From the NCBI GenBank assembly GCA_005801385.1, contig SYEM01000213.1, forward strand, positions 1 through 44,421: a stretch of 44,421 nt of DNA. Reading direction: 5' to 3'. Shown here piece after piece: positions 7,444 through 18,246 of the stretch. The notes below the pieces were generated by a model, which had not been told where the DNA came from, did no database searches, and saw only the letters and a program-made list of their open reading frames with translations. Origin of the DNA: Verrucomicrobiales bacterium (GTDB lineage: Bacteria > Verrucomicrobiota > Verrucomicrobiia > Limisphaerales > UBA9464). Position 1 is the stretch's first letter. The number at the start of each line of letters is the position of its first letter. Position numbers and translations under genes: made by a program.

Positions 7444-10400
7444 CGCTTCATCACAAATTCGTCGTGGTTCATCAGCGTGCTCACCACAAGGGTGGCCGCG
7501 GCGAGATCGACCGGCGGCAGGGACGGATCGACCGGTTTCTCACCCGTCTTGAGCAACTGGGCTGCCTCCTCCGGTTTCTGGCTGAAATACGCGCGCTGTT
7601 CCTCGAACAGCTGACGCAGGATGCGGGTCTCGGAGGGCTTAGGGACCCGACCCAGAACCCGCTGGAACGCCCGCTCGATCCGCCCGTCGGCCACAGGATC
7701 CCGCCACAGGGACTCCGCCAGCACCCGGGCCGCCTCGAGGAACTGGGTGTCGTTCAGCAGGACAAGCGATTGCAGAGGCGTGCTCGTGACCTCGCGGTTG
7801 GCGGTGCAGACCTCGCGTGTGACGGCATCGAAGCTCAGCATCGACGGCGGCGGGGCGGTCCGACGCCAGAAGGTGTAGAGGCTCCGTCGGTACAGCTTCT
7901 CCCCGTGGTCTTGGGAATAGCTCTTCCCGGTCCCGGCCTCCTCCCAGACCCCGGGAGGCTGGTACGGCTTGACGCTCCGTCCGCCGATCTCGGGACTGAG
8001 CAGTCCACTGACCGCGAGGGCCTGATCGCGGATCTGCTCCGCGCCAAGGCGATGCTTGGGGCCCCGGGACAGCAGCCGGTTTTCCGGATCCTTGGCCACC
8101 GACTCCGGGGTTCCCTCCGAGGACTGCTGGTAGGTGGCGGATTGGACCATCAGCTTGTGGAGGGCCTTGAGATCCCAACCTGAGCGGATGAACTCGCCCG
8201 CCAGCCAGTCCAGAAGCTGCGGATTGTCGGGCAACTGCCCCTGGGCACCGAAGTCGTTGAGGGTGCCGACGAGGCCACGTCCAAAGTGCTGCTTCCAGAC
8301 CCGGTTGACCGCCACGCGGCTCGTGAGAGGATTCCTTGGATCGGTCACCCAGCGAGCAAACCCGAGCCGGTTCCGGGGCAGATCAGACGGAAACGGCAGG
8401 ATGCGCTCCGGGGCATTCGGCCCGACGGGATCCGCCGGTGAATCGTACGCCCCACGCTTGAGAACGAAGGTCGGTCGACGTCCCGGCATCTCGGTCATCA
8501 CCATGATTTCCCGAGCAGTGCCGACGAGGTCATTCTCTGCGTCACGGAGTTTCTGGACGGCGGCAAAGGCCTCCTGATAGGCGACGTCCTTCCGCGCGAG
8601 ATAGGCCTGGAACGCGTCCTCGAGATCCCCGTCGGCTGAGTACCCCGCCAGGGTCTTTACCTCACCTGGGGTGAGGCAGGTGTTGAAGACCTGAAGTTCA
8701 TCGATCTCCCCATTGCGGAATCCCCGGTCCCGAAACCGTGCCGCCAGGCTGAGTCGGATCGATCCCTCACCCGAATCCCCCCAGGCACCCCGATGCTGGA
8801 TGTCCCGGGTCAGCCGGTCGCGCACCACTTCGGTCTCCAGCGGCAGCCCGTTCCGGTACAACCGGACGCCAGCGGCCCGACTGGAACCGTCATAGGTCAC
8901 CGTGATCTCGGACCAGTCGTTGAGCGGCAGCGGATCCTTGGCGCGGACCGCCAGGGCGTTGCCGGGCCAGAAATGGATCAACGCGAAGAACGGCCGGCCG
9001 TGGTCCAGCACCAGTTCATAGCCTCGGCTGCCGGAATCGGTCCAGGCCTGCGAATAGTGGAGGATGACTGCCCGATCGCGCTGCTCGGTGGGACGAAGCC
9101 AGAGGTCGAAGCTGAACGGCTGGGTCCGCTTGAACTGTCCGGCAACGGGCACCGTGACCGAGTTGTCGCCGCTGAAGCGGAATGCCTGGCCCCATTTTCC
9201 AGGCGAGATCTCCGGACCTTCCGACAGCGATGCCGCATTGGTGCTCATCCGATCCGGCGTCCGGTTGTCGACGATCGCATCCAGCGTGTAGTGGGCCACC
9301 GGGGTCGGCAGGGCTGGCTGCGAACTGGTAGCAGCGAACCTGGTTCGGGCCTCCTGGATGACAACAGCGAGCCGCTCCTCGGCCTGGGCGACCTGACGCT
9401 GGAGCTCCGCATGACGAGCCTTCGCATCCCCTTCCCATCGCAACAGCGTCGGGGTGGGCGTGGCCGCGGTGAAATGGGAATACAACCCGGACTCGTCGAT
9501 GTTGTTGAAGAATGCTGCCAGCGAGTAGTAGTCGCGCTGGCTGATGGGGTCGTACTTATGGTCGTGACAGCGCGAGCATTCGAGGGTGAGCCCCAGGAAG
9601 GCGGTGCCCATGGTATGGACGCGGTCGGCCACGTATTCGTGGCGGAACTCCTCCTCGATGCTTCCCCCCTCGTTGGTCTGGCGATGGAGCCGATTGAAGG
9701 CGGTGGCGAGGATCTGTTCATCCGTGGCCGCCGGCAGAAGATCCCCGGCAAGCTGCCAGGTGATGAACTGGTCGTAGGGCAGGTTGTCGTTGAAGGCCTT
9801 GATCACCCAGTCGCGCCAGGGCGAGAGATCACGATCGGCATCGGTCTGATACCCATAGGTGTCGGCAAACCGTGCGAGATCAAGCCATTCGTTGGCGCGA
9901 CGCTCCCCATACGCGGGCGAGGCCAGCAGACGGTCGATCGCCTGTTCATAGGCCGCCGGCGAGGGATCCCGGACGAACGCCTCGAGTTCCTCAGGAGTCG
10001 GGGGGAGACCGGTGAGGTCGAGCCGGATCCGTCGGAAAAGTCGGGCAGGATCTGCCGGCGGCGACGGCTCGAGACCCGCCGCAGCCAGGCGGGCTGTGAC
10101 AAACTGGTCAATCGGGTTGACGACCCGCACCCCTTGCGGGGCCTTGGGCGGGGTGGATCGGTTCAGGGGCCGAAAGGCCCAGTGATCCCCCCACTCGGCG
10201 CCCTGCTCGATCCAGCGGCGCAGGACCCCCTTTTCCGCCGGACTGAGCTCCAGGTGCGAATCCGGCGGAGGCATGATGTCGTCCGGATCCGTCGTCAGGA
10301 CCCGCTTCATGAGTTCCGAGCCCGCTGGATCCCCGGGTTTGATGATCCAGGTGCCATCCTTCCTCGGCTGGAACAGACCTTCTCGCTGGTCGAGACGGAG

Positions 10401-10562
10401 CTTGGCCTTCCGGGCCTTGTCGTCGGGCCCGTGACAGAAGAAGCAGCGATCCGAGAGGAGTGGCCGGACCTCGAAGTTGAAGTCGACCCGTTCCCCGGCT
10501 GCCGCGGTCCAGACGAGCGCGGCGCCGAGGGGCAGGATCCAGCCGATTCGCGAAGGGATCAT
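7440..10562 (-). CDS. Exported PSCyt1/DUF1549/LamG/DUF1553 multidomain protein
   Basis: 1040 residues from ATG 10562, chosen because a clear signal peptide (MIPSRIGWILPLGAALVWTA) begins there; upstream GTG 10640 and ATG 10592 are possible. Domains in order: a Planctomycete cytochrome C domain with haem motif CFFCHG (about 43); DUF1549 from about 140, with RRIRLDLTGLPPTPEEL and a second CxxCH in CSRCHDHKYDP (about 330); a LamG/concanavalin-like module (about 440-630); and DUF1553 from about 720, with NPLTSRVAVNRVWKQHFGRGLV and RRSLYTFWRRTAPPPSM. These proteins are thought to act with DUF1501 partners at the cell surface, possibly in polysaccharide use; that role is inference. It is translationally coupled to the DUF1501 gene. 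Confidence 0.93.
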   Translation of the reverse strand: MIPSRIGWILPLGAALVWTAAAGERVDFNFEVRPLLSDRCFFCHGPDDKARKAKLRLDQREGLFQPRKDGTWIIKPGDPAGSELMKRVLTTDPDDIMPPPDSHLELSPAEKGVLRRWIEQGAEWGDHWAFRPLNRSTPPKAPQGVRVVNPIDQFVTARLAAAGLEPSPPADPARLFRRIRLDLTGLPPTPEELEAFVRDPSPAAYEQAIDRLLASPAYGERRANEWLDLARFADTYGYQTDADRDLSPWRDWVIKAFNDNLPYDQFITWQLAGDLLPAATDEQILATAFNRLHRQTNEGGSIEEEFRHEYVADRVHTMGTAFLGLTLECSRCHDHKYDPISQRDYYSLAAFFNNIDESGLYSHFTAATPTPTLLRWEGDAKARHAELQRQVAQAEERLAVVIQEARTRFAATSSQPALPTPVAHYTLDAIVDNRTPDRMSTNAASLSEGPEISPGKWGQAFRFSGDNSVTVPVAGQFKRTQPFSFDLWLRPTEQRDRAVILHYSQAWTDSGSRGYELVLDHGRPFFALIHFWPGNALAVRAKDPLPLNDWSEITVTYDGSSRAAGVRLYRNGLPLETEVVRDRLTRDIQHRGAWGDSGEGSIRLSLAARFRDRGFRNGEIDELQVFNTCLTPGEVKTLAGYSADGDLEDAFQAYLARKDVAYQEAFAAVQKLRDAENDLVGTAREIMVMTEMPGRRPTFVLKRGAYDSPADPVGPNAPERILPFPSDLPRNRLGFARWVTDPRNPLTSRVAVNRVWKQHFGRGLVGTLNDFGAQGQLPDNPQLLDWLAGEFIRSGWDLKALHKLMVQSATYQQSSEGTPESVAKDPENRLLSRGPKHRLGAEQIRDQALAVSGLLSPEIGGRSVKPYQPPGVWEEAGTGKSYSQDHGEKLYRRSLYTFWRRTAPPPSMLSFDAVTREVCTANREVTSTPLQSLVLLNDTQFLEAARVLAESLWRDPVADGRIERAFQRVLGRVPKPSETRILRQLFEEQRAYFSQKPEEAAQLLKTGEKPVDPSLPPVDLAAATLVVSTLMNHDEFVMKR

Positions 10563-10782
10563 GGTGAAACTGTAGAGACGGAGAGGCGGCATGTCCGCCG
10601 GAAACACGGGATCGACGGTCGGAGGCGGAGGACTCTTCACCCCGGAAGCCGTGGCACCTCACCTCGATCGGGAGTCGACAGGAGATCAGACCGGAGCACC
10701 ACCCCGTTCCTCCGCCTGCCCGAGAGCCGGGTGGTCGAGCTAGGGATGCGGATGAAATTCTGAATCCAGGGGATGTCGCCGA

Positions 10783-11568
<786 letters not shown>

Positions 11569-11623
11569 GGAATTCCAGGATCCGATCCTGACCATAGCCA
11601 ATCGGCACCGGGCAACGCCACCC

Positions 11624-12283
11624 CTATCCTTCCCGGTTCAACCCGATGAGAAGCGCGCCAAGGGCCTGTGCGCGATGGCTGATCCGGTTCTTCACCGACG
11701 CACCCAGTTCCGCGAGCGAACGCGTCTCGCCCTTCGGGACAAACAGCGGGTCGTATCCAAATCCCCCGGCGCCGGCGGGCTGGGACTGGATCCGGCCCTC
11801 GCAGACCCCGTCATACGATCGGACATCCCGCCCATAGACCCCGTCTGGGATCCCGGGGCGGACAGGAACCAACACCAGCACGCATCTGAACCGGGCAGTC
11901 CATCGTTCGACCGGGAATCGGGCCAGTTCCTCGAGAAGGCGGGTGTTGTTCTCGGCGTCGGGTGCATTGCCGGACCGGCCAGTTCCGAGATAGGCAAAGC
12001 GGGCCGAGTGCACCCCCGGTGCGCCGCCCAGGACGTCCACCTCCAGACCCGAGTCATCGGCCAACACCCAATCCGGCCAGGATTGGCCCGAGCCTGACGA
12101 GAGATGTCGGGCCCAGGCGAGGGCCTTGATCGAGGCATTCTCGGCAAAGGTCGCACCCGTCTCCTCCGGGTCCAAACGGACGCCGACATCCTTCTGGGAG
12201 ACCACACGGAATCGCTTCCCGAGAACCGATCGGATTTCCTCGACCTTGTGGGCGTTGCCGGTGGCAACAAGCAGCGTCTGCAT
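11624..12283 (-). CDS. rdgB: XTP/dITP diphosphatase (RdgB/HAM1 family)
   Basis: 219 residues from ATG 12283. It hydrolyses non-canonical purine nucleotides (XTP, dITP, ITP) to monophosphates and PPi, keeping them out of DNA. The motifs are complete: [11 protein letters not shown] at residues 6-16 (T-x-N-x-x-K phosphate site), the catalytic DDSGLEVD near 78, [11 protein letters not shown] near 172 and SHRAQAL near 205. An open frame extends to 12679, but it lies over the convergent-side moxR gene and lacks family similarity. The start is near the divergent Bat operon start (124-base intergenic region). Confidence 0.95.
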   Translation of the reverse strand: MQTLLVATGNAHKVEEIRSVLGKRFRVVSQKDVGVRLDPEETGATFAENASIKALAWARHLSSGSGQSWPDWVLADDSGLEVDVLGGAPGVHSARFAYLGTGRSGNAPDAENNTRLLEELARFPVERWTARFRCVLVLVPVRPGIPDGVYGRDVRSYDGVCEGRIQSQPAGAGGFGYDPLFVPKGETRSLAELGASVKNRISHRAQALGALLIGLNREG

Positions 12284-12407
12284 GCCTCGGAGGCTACCAT
12301 AAGGCCGTCGATGCCGGAGTCGGATTTCCCGGACTCGAAGTCCCGCGCAGTTTGAACTTGGGACTTTTTCCGGTGTCCTTCCCCCACAATACTTCCGATC
12401 TGACATC

Positions 12408-13394
<987 letters not shown>

Positions 13395-13480
13395 ACGCAC
13401 CGGCAGACCCGACCGGGACAACACTCCGGCCATCCGGCCCTCGAGGTTTCCGGTCTCGTCGTGGATGGAACCGAACCGAC

Positions 13481-14437
13481 ATGATCCCCAAGGAACTGCT
13501 CAAGAAGATCCGCCTGCTGGAGCTGCGGACGCGACGCCTGGTCGATGAGACCATGGCCGGGCAGTACCATTCGGCGTTCCGCGGACAAGGGATGGATTTC
13601 GACGAGGTGCGGGAATACCAGCCGGGCGACGAGGTCCGGGCGATCGACTGGAACGTCACAGCGCGGATGAACCATCCGTTCGTGAAGAAGTTCCGGGAGG
13701 AACGGGAGCTCACGGTGCTGCTCATGGTGGACCTGAGCGCCTCGGGACTCTTCGGTTCCGTCGACCAATCGAAGCGTGAGCTCGCGGCCGAGATCGCCTG
13801 CGTCCTGGCCTTCTCGGCGATCCGCAACCAGGACCGTGTCGGCCTCCTGCTGTTCACCGAAGTCGTGGAGAAATTCATCCCACCCCGCAAGGGACGCCGG
13901 CACGTGCTCCGGGTGATCCGCGACATCCTCTTCCACAAGCCCCAGTACCGGGGCACCTCCGTCAACGGGGCCCTGCAGTTCGCCAATCGGATCCTACCCC
14001 ATCGGGCCGTGGTGCTGGTGCTGTCGGACTTTCTGGGCGAGACGAACCCAAGCCGGGCCGAAATCGCAGCCCATCTGCGGCGTCGGGTGGTCCGTTCCGA
14101 AAGCCTCGGGCGTGTTTCAGCAACCTCGCTGCGACAGGTCAGCCGGAAGCACGACCTCGTGGCGATCCAGATTGTTGACCCCTTCGAGGAGCAACTTCCA
14201 GGTCTCGGTCGTCTGGTGCTGCAGGACGCCGAGACCGGGGAGGTCGTGGAAGTGAACACCGCGGACCAGCGGCGCCGCGATGCATTCGCACAGCGGCAAG
14301 AGAAGACCCGGCGCGAGCTCGACCGACTGTTCCGACAGGCCAAGGTCGATGCCATTCGGGTCCGGACCGACGCCCCCTACGACCGGGCCCTCCAACAGTT
14401 CTTCGACACCCGGGACAAACGACGCCGTCGCGGATGA
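13481..14437 (+). CDS. DUF58 domain-containing protein (BatII-like, VWA-related)
   Basis: 318 residues without an obvious membrane segment. The DUF58 signature is clear: FRGQGMDFDEVREYQPGDEVRAIDWNVTARM (about 27-58) followed by VKKFREERELTVLLMVDLSAS, whose DLSAS is a MIDAS-like D-x-S-x-S of the VWA fold. A long charged C-terminal helix (RRRDAFAQRQEKTRRELDRL) follows. DUF58 proteins routinely follow moxR and are thought to be its partners. The stop overlaps the next gene's start (ATGA at 14434-14437). It corresponds to batII of Bacteroides-type operons. Confidence 0.93.
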   Translation: MIPKELLKKIRLLELRTRRLVDETMAGQYHSAFRGQGMDFDEVREYQPGDEVRAIDWNVTARMNHPFVKKFREERELTVLLMVDLSASGLFGSVDQSKRELAAEIACVLAFSAIRNQDRVGLLLFTEVVEKFIPPRKGRRHVLRVIRDILFHKPQYRGTSVNGALQFANRILPHRAVVLVLSDFLGETNPSRAEIAAHLRRRVVRSESLGRVSATSLRQVSRKHDLVAIQIVDPFEEQLPGLGRLVLQDAETGEVVEVNTADQRRRDAFAQRQEKTRRELDRLFRQAKVDAIRVRTDAPYDRALQQFFDTRDKRRRRG

Positions 14438-15150
14438 TGCCCCTCCCCTCCATGCGCGTGCCTGACGGTGTCGGCCTGGGATCCTGGATTCCCCGGATCG
14501 CGTTGTTGGCGGGGCTGGTGGCACACACCCTCGTCGAGGCAGCCACGAATTCCCTTCGCAGCCCGGTGGCGATGCCAGGGGCCACGCCTGCGGCCGCGCC
14601 GATGTCGGCACCCCAACCGCAGCCCCTCCGGGACATCCGGGGCCCGATCGACATCGAGTCGCCCTGGACCTGGCTCTGGGCCGCGCTGGCACTCGCAGCG
14701 GTCACGGCGGGTATCGTGCTGGCCTGGCGCTGGTGGCGGCGGAAGCAGGAGTCGGGCGGGACCGGGACCCCGGCGCTGTCGCCCGAGGAGGCGGCACGCC
14801 GACGTCTCCAGGCCGCGCTGGACTGGATCGACGATCCGGAACGGTTTGCGGTCGAGGTCTCCGAGGCGGCTCGAAAGTACCTCGAGGACCGGTTCGGCCT
14901 CCGTGCGCCGGAGCGCACGACCGAGGAGTTTCTCGCGGAACTGTCCGGGAGCGTCGCCCTCGATGGCCGCCACAAGGAGCTCCTCGCGGATTTCCTGACC
15001 CGCTGCGACCTCGTGAAGTTCGCCCGCGCGGTCGCAGACCGTTCGGAATTGGAGGCCCTGCACCGGGCCGCGGTGCGCCTCGTGGAGGAGACGGTCCCAT
15101 CGCCCCACGGCCTGACCGCGCCACCACCCATACCCCCGCGCCAGCGATGA
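14434..15150 (+). CDS. Single-pass membrane protein of the Bat operon (BatIII/DUF4381-like)
   Basis: 238 residues. There is a hydrophobic N-terminal segment (about 17-33, IALLAGLVAHTLVEA), a Pro/Ala-rich linker, one strong membrane helix at about 70-90 (WLWAALALAAVTAGIVLAWRWW) and a cytoplasmic helical domain (about 105-225) with KYLEDRFGLRAPERTTEEFL and DLVKFARAVADRSELEALH. The last domain is the kind found in the third gene of moxR-DUF58-VWA operons, often annotated DUF4381 or BatIII. It overlaps both neighbours by four bases (ATGA at 14434 and at 15147). The molecular role is unknown; an adaptor for the VWA proteins is inference. Confidence 0.8.
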   Translation: MMPLPSMRVPDGVGLGSWIPRIALLAGLVAHTLVEAATNSLRSPVAMPGATPAAAPMSAPQPQPLRDIRGPIDIESPWTWLWAALALAAVTAGIVLAWRWWRRKQESGGTGTPALSPEEAARRRLQAALDWIDDPERFAVEVSEAARKYLEDRFGLRAPERTTEEFLAELSGSVALDGRHKELLADFLTRCDLVKFARAVADRSELEALHRAAVRLVEETVPSPHGLTAPPPIPPRQR

Positions 15151-16154
15151 ACTTCACCTTCGGATCCCCCTGGTGGCTGCTGGGCCTCCTGTTGATCCCG
15201 CTGCTGGCGTGGCTGCGGGGAAGGACCGGGCCCGAAAGCGCGTTCGTCTACTCCAGCCTGAGCCTCGTGAAGGGGATCACCGAGCTTCGACGCAGCCGGG
15301 CGAGCATGGTGCTGCTCAACCTGCGCTGGATCGCCCTCGCCCTCTTCTTCATCGGCATGGCCCGGCCGCAGGTCGCCGGGGGACAGGCCCCGATCTCCGC
15401 GAGCGGCATCGACATCGCCGTGGCCATGGACATGAGCGGTTCAATGGTCGCCGAGGATTTCGAGCTGCGTGGGGAACGGGTCAACCGCCTGGCCATCGCC
15501 AAGGACACCCTGCGCACATTCGTCGACGAACGGCCGGCCGACCGCATCGGACTGGTCGTTTTCGGCACCGAGGCCTTCGTCGCGGCCCCGCCGACGCTCG
15601 ACCATGACTTCCTCCGCCGGGTCATCGACCGCCTGGAGCTCGGCACCATCAACGGCGAGCAGACGGCGATCGGCTCCGGTCTTGCCACCGCCGTGAACCG
15701 CCTCCGGCAGCTGCAGTCGAAGTCCCGGATCGTCATCCTCCTGACCGATGGACAGAACAACGCCGGCAAGATCCCGCCCGACACTGCAGCCGAGGCGGCG
15801 AAGGCGCTCGGAGTGAAGGTCTACACGATCGGCGTCGGCACCCGCGGTCTCGCCCCGGTCCCTCAGGGTGTGGACGGCTTCGGCCGAAAGCATTACGCCC
15901 GGGTGCCAGTCGACATCGACGAACCCACCCTCCAGAGGATCGCCCAGATGACGGGCGGAAAATACTTCAGGGCGGACAACACGGAGACCCTTCGTCGGAT
16001 CTACTCCGAGATCGACCGTCTGGAGAAGAGCGAGGCCAAGCTCAACAAATACGCCTACGTCGAGGAACTGATGGCGTGGGCGGTGGTCCCGGGACTCGCT
16101 CTGCTGTTCCTCGAGCTGCTCCTCGGCAACACGGTCTGGAGGAAGCTGCCCTAG
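15147..16154 (+). CDS. batA: BatA-like VWA domain membrane protein
   Basis: 335 residues from ATG 15147, which overlaps the previous stop; the frame is open further upstream but only over the preceding gene. N-terminal membrane segments are WWLLGLLLIPLLAWL (about 9-23) and LNLRWIALALFFIGMA (about 56-71). The VWA domain has a complete MIDAS: DMSGSM (about 95), the T of GEQTAIGSG (about 175) and TDGQNN (about 200). A C-terminal membrane helix is VVPGLALLFLELLLG. The Bat system was first tied to aerotolerance in Bacteroides; its biochemical action is still unclear. Confidence 0.93.
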   Translation: MNFTFGSPWWLLGLLLIPLLAWLRGRTGPESAFVYSSLSLVKGITELRRSRASMVLLNLRWIALALFFIGMARPQVAGGQAPISASGIDIAVAMDMSGSMVAEDFELRGERVNRLAIAKDTLRTFVDERPADRIGLVVFGTEAFVAAPPTLDHDFLRRVIDRLELGTINGEQTAIGSGLATAVNRLRQLQSKSRIVILLTDGQNNAGKIPPDTAAEAAKALGVKVYTIGVGTRGLAPVPQGVDGFGRKHYARVPVDIDEPTLQRIAQMTGGKYFRADNTETLRRIYSEIDRLEKSEAKLNKYAYVEELMAWAVVPGLALLFLELLLGNTVWRKLP

Positions 16155-16172
16155 ACGCCACCCGTCCACCGC

Positions 16173-17243
16173 ATGTCCTTCGCCTCGCAAACCTTCCTGT
16201 GGCTGACGCTGGTCCTCGGTCTGTCCACGGGCGTGTTCCTGGTCTGGTCGTGGCGTCGCAAGCAGCAAGCGGCTGCCCGATTCGTTGGATCCCGCCTCTA
16301 CGCCCAGCTCACTGTCGGGGTCTCCCTACGACTCCAGATCCTGCGGCGCTTCCTCGCGGGACTCGCGGTGGTGGCCGTCCTCCTTGCCTTGGCCCGACCC
16401 CGATGGGGGACGGTCGACGAGGAGACCACGGCGTCCGGACTCGACATCGTGGTGGCCTTCGATGTGTCCCGGTCGATGCTGGCGCTGGACTCCAAGCCCA
16501 ACCGACTCGAGAAGGCCCGGCGCGCGGCGCTGGACCTCGTCGAATCGAGCCAGGCCGATCGGCTCGGCCTGGTCGCCTTCGCCGGCGATGCCTTTCTCCA
16601 GGCACCGCTCACGCTCGATGACGAGGCGTTCCGTCAGAGCGTCCGACTGCTGGACACCGACCTCATCCCGGTCCAGGGCACCGGTCTGGCGGCAGCGCTG
16701 CGCGAGGCGCGTGCGGCCTTCGGCAAGGACAGCACCGGGGCCAAGGCCGTCGTGGTGATCACCGACGGAGAGGACCACGAGCCCGGGGCGATCGATGTCG
16801 CCAAGCAGATGGCCCAGGACGGCATCCGGATCTTCACACTCGGTGTCGGGACCCCCGAGGGCGCCGTGCTGAAGACGAGCGACCCGTATGGGAATTCGGT
16901 GTTCATCAAGGACCAGCAGGGCAACGCAGTGAAGTCCCGCCTCAACGAGGATCTGCTCCGCCAGGTCGCGGACGCCGGTGGAGGATTCTATCTGCCCCTC
17001 CAGAACCGGCAGACGATCCAGAACCTTTACGAACAGGGGCTGGGCCCCCTACCCCGTTCTCTGCTGAAGGCCGGTCGGGCCCGCCAGTGGATCGAACGGT
17101 TCCAGTGGCCTCTCGGACTGGGGATCCTCCTCCTGATGACGGAGATCCTCGTCCCGGAGCATCGCCGGACCGTTGCCCGGACCACCGGCGGTGGCATTCT
17201 AGGACGAAGCGGTCGAACCGCGCCTGTGACGAAACCCACCTGA
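16173..17243 (+). CDS. batB: BatB-like VWA domain membrane protein
   Basis: 356 residues. Membrane segments lie at about residues 5-25 (FLWLTLVLGLSTGVFLVW) and 56-75. The VWA MIDAS is DVSRSM (about 97), the Thr of GTGLAAAL (about 172) and TDGEDHE (about 196). A C-terminal hydrophobic segment (about 308-325, WPLGLGILLLMTEIL) brings the protein back to the membrane. Compared with BatA, it contains the longer insertion KTSDPYGNSVFIKDQQGN typical of BatB. It is 18 bases downstream of batA and 7 upstream of batC. Confidence 0.93.
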   Translation: MSFASQTFLWLTLVLGLSTGVFLVWSWRRKQQAAARFVGSRLYAQLTVGVSLRLQILRRFLAGLAVVAVLLALARPRWGTVDEETTASGLDIVVAFDVSRSMLALDSKPNRLEKARRAALDLVESSQADRLGLVAFAGDAFLQAPLTLDDEAFRQSVRLLDTDLIPVQGTGLAAALREARAAFGKDSTGAKAVVVITDGEDHEPGAIDVAKQMAQDGIRIFTLGVGTPEGAVLKTSDPYGNSVFIKDQQGNAVKSRLNEDLLRQVADAGGGFYLPLQNRQTIQNLYEQGLGPLPRSLLKAGRARQWIERFQWPLGLGILLLMTEILVPEHRRTVARTTGGGILGRSGRTAPVTKPT

Positions 17244-17250
17244 ACCCGTC

Positions 17251-18246
17251 ATGCGATCCACACGTCTCATCGCATTCGTGCTGTTGGCGGCCCTGGCACC
17301 GGACCCGGCTTCGGGGCAGGCACCGTCGCCGCAGTCGGCCCTCGACGCCTACCGACGCGGGGATTTCCAGCGGTCGGAGGCCCAGTACTCCGAACTGGCC
17401 AGGAAGAGTCCGGAGGATCCGAGGCTCCGCTTCAACACCGGGGCCGCCGCCTATCGCCGGAATGATCTCACGAACGCCGCCAGCTGGTTCGAAGGCGTCA
17501 CCGCGGCGCCCGATCTCAAGCTCCAGCAACAGGCCTACTACAACCTCGGGAACACCCGCTACCGGCTGGGTGAGTCCGCGACCGATCCCGCGGCCCGCAA
17601 AAGCCATTGGTCCCACGCGCTGACCAACTACATGTCAGCCATCAAGCTCGACGGCGCCGACACCAACGCCTCGATCAACTACTCATTCGTCCGACAACAG
17701 CTCGAGCAGCTCGAACGACAGCAGCCCCCACCACAGTCGTCGCAGTCGAAGGACAACAAGGACAAGAAACAGCAGAAGCAGGAACAGCAGGATTCCGAGG
17801 CTTCCCAGGACCAAAAAGATCAAGGGAAACAGGAACAGCAGCAGGACAACTCCGGATCCCAACAACAACAGCAGCAGCAACAGGGTTCCCAGAGCTCCCA
17901 GCAACCCGACAACGGGTCGAACCAGAACAGCGAGGCCCAGGAGAAGGAGGGTGCGGATCCTGAGGATTCGAAGGGGCAGGCCGAAGCTCAGAAGCCGGAC
18001 AAGGACCCCTCGAAGCAGGGGGCTCAGCCTCAAGGACCGAAGCCTGGGGATGGAACGGAGGGCCAGACTGGACAGGCAGTCGAGGCTGGTGAGGCTCAAG
18101 AAGGGGAGGAGGGAACGATGTCGGCATCCCAGGCGGTCCAGATGCTCGAGAGCCAGAAAGGGGAGGAGAAGGCCTTGCTCCTCAGGTCCTACGGCAGCGG
18201 CAAGGAGGCCGCCGAGCGGGCGGCGAGGATCCGGAAGCCATGGTGA
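17251..18246 (+). CDS. batC: BatC-like TPR protein with Gln/Ser-rich tail
   Basis: 331 residues. A signal peptide is likely (STRLIAFVLLAALAPDPASG). Then come TPR-like repeats from about 27 to 135 (AYRRGDFQRSEAQYSELARKSP; FNTGAAAYRRNDLTNAASWF; AYYNLGNTRYRLGES). The remaining half is low complexity: Gln-, Ser-, Lys- and Glu-rich, with a run of eight glutamines (about residues 208-215) and many QD/QE pairs. A short helical C-terminus has SASQAVQMLESQKGEEKALL. Periplasmic location is inferred. It overlaps batD by seven bases. Confidence 0.85.
   Translation: MRSTRLIAFVLLAALAPDPASGQAPSPQSALDAYRRGDFQRSEAQYSELARKSPEDPRLRFNTGAAAYRRNDLTNAASWFEGVTAAPDLKLQQQAYYNLGNTRYRLGESATDPAARKSHWSHALTNYMSAIKLDGADTNASINYSFVRQQLEQLERQQPPPQSSQSKDNKDKKQQKQEQQDSEASQDQKDQGKQEQQQDNSGSQQQQQQQQGSQSSQQPDNGSNQNSEAQEKEGADPEDSKGQAEAQKPDKDPSKQGAQPQGPKPGDGTEGQTGQAVEAGEAQEGEEGTMSASQAVQMLESQKGEEKALLLRSYGSGKEAAERAARIRKPW

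Noticed and set aside
8793..10763. Plus-strand open frame of 656 codons opposite the DUF1553 gene
   Set aside because: Antisense shadow of a gene with clear domains; composition rich in Arg, Gly and Glu without family motifs.
17868..17891. CAA/CAG run as a CRISPR or tandem-repeat array
   Set aside because: It is an in-frame polyglutamine tract in batC, without spacers or a repeat unit longer than three bases.
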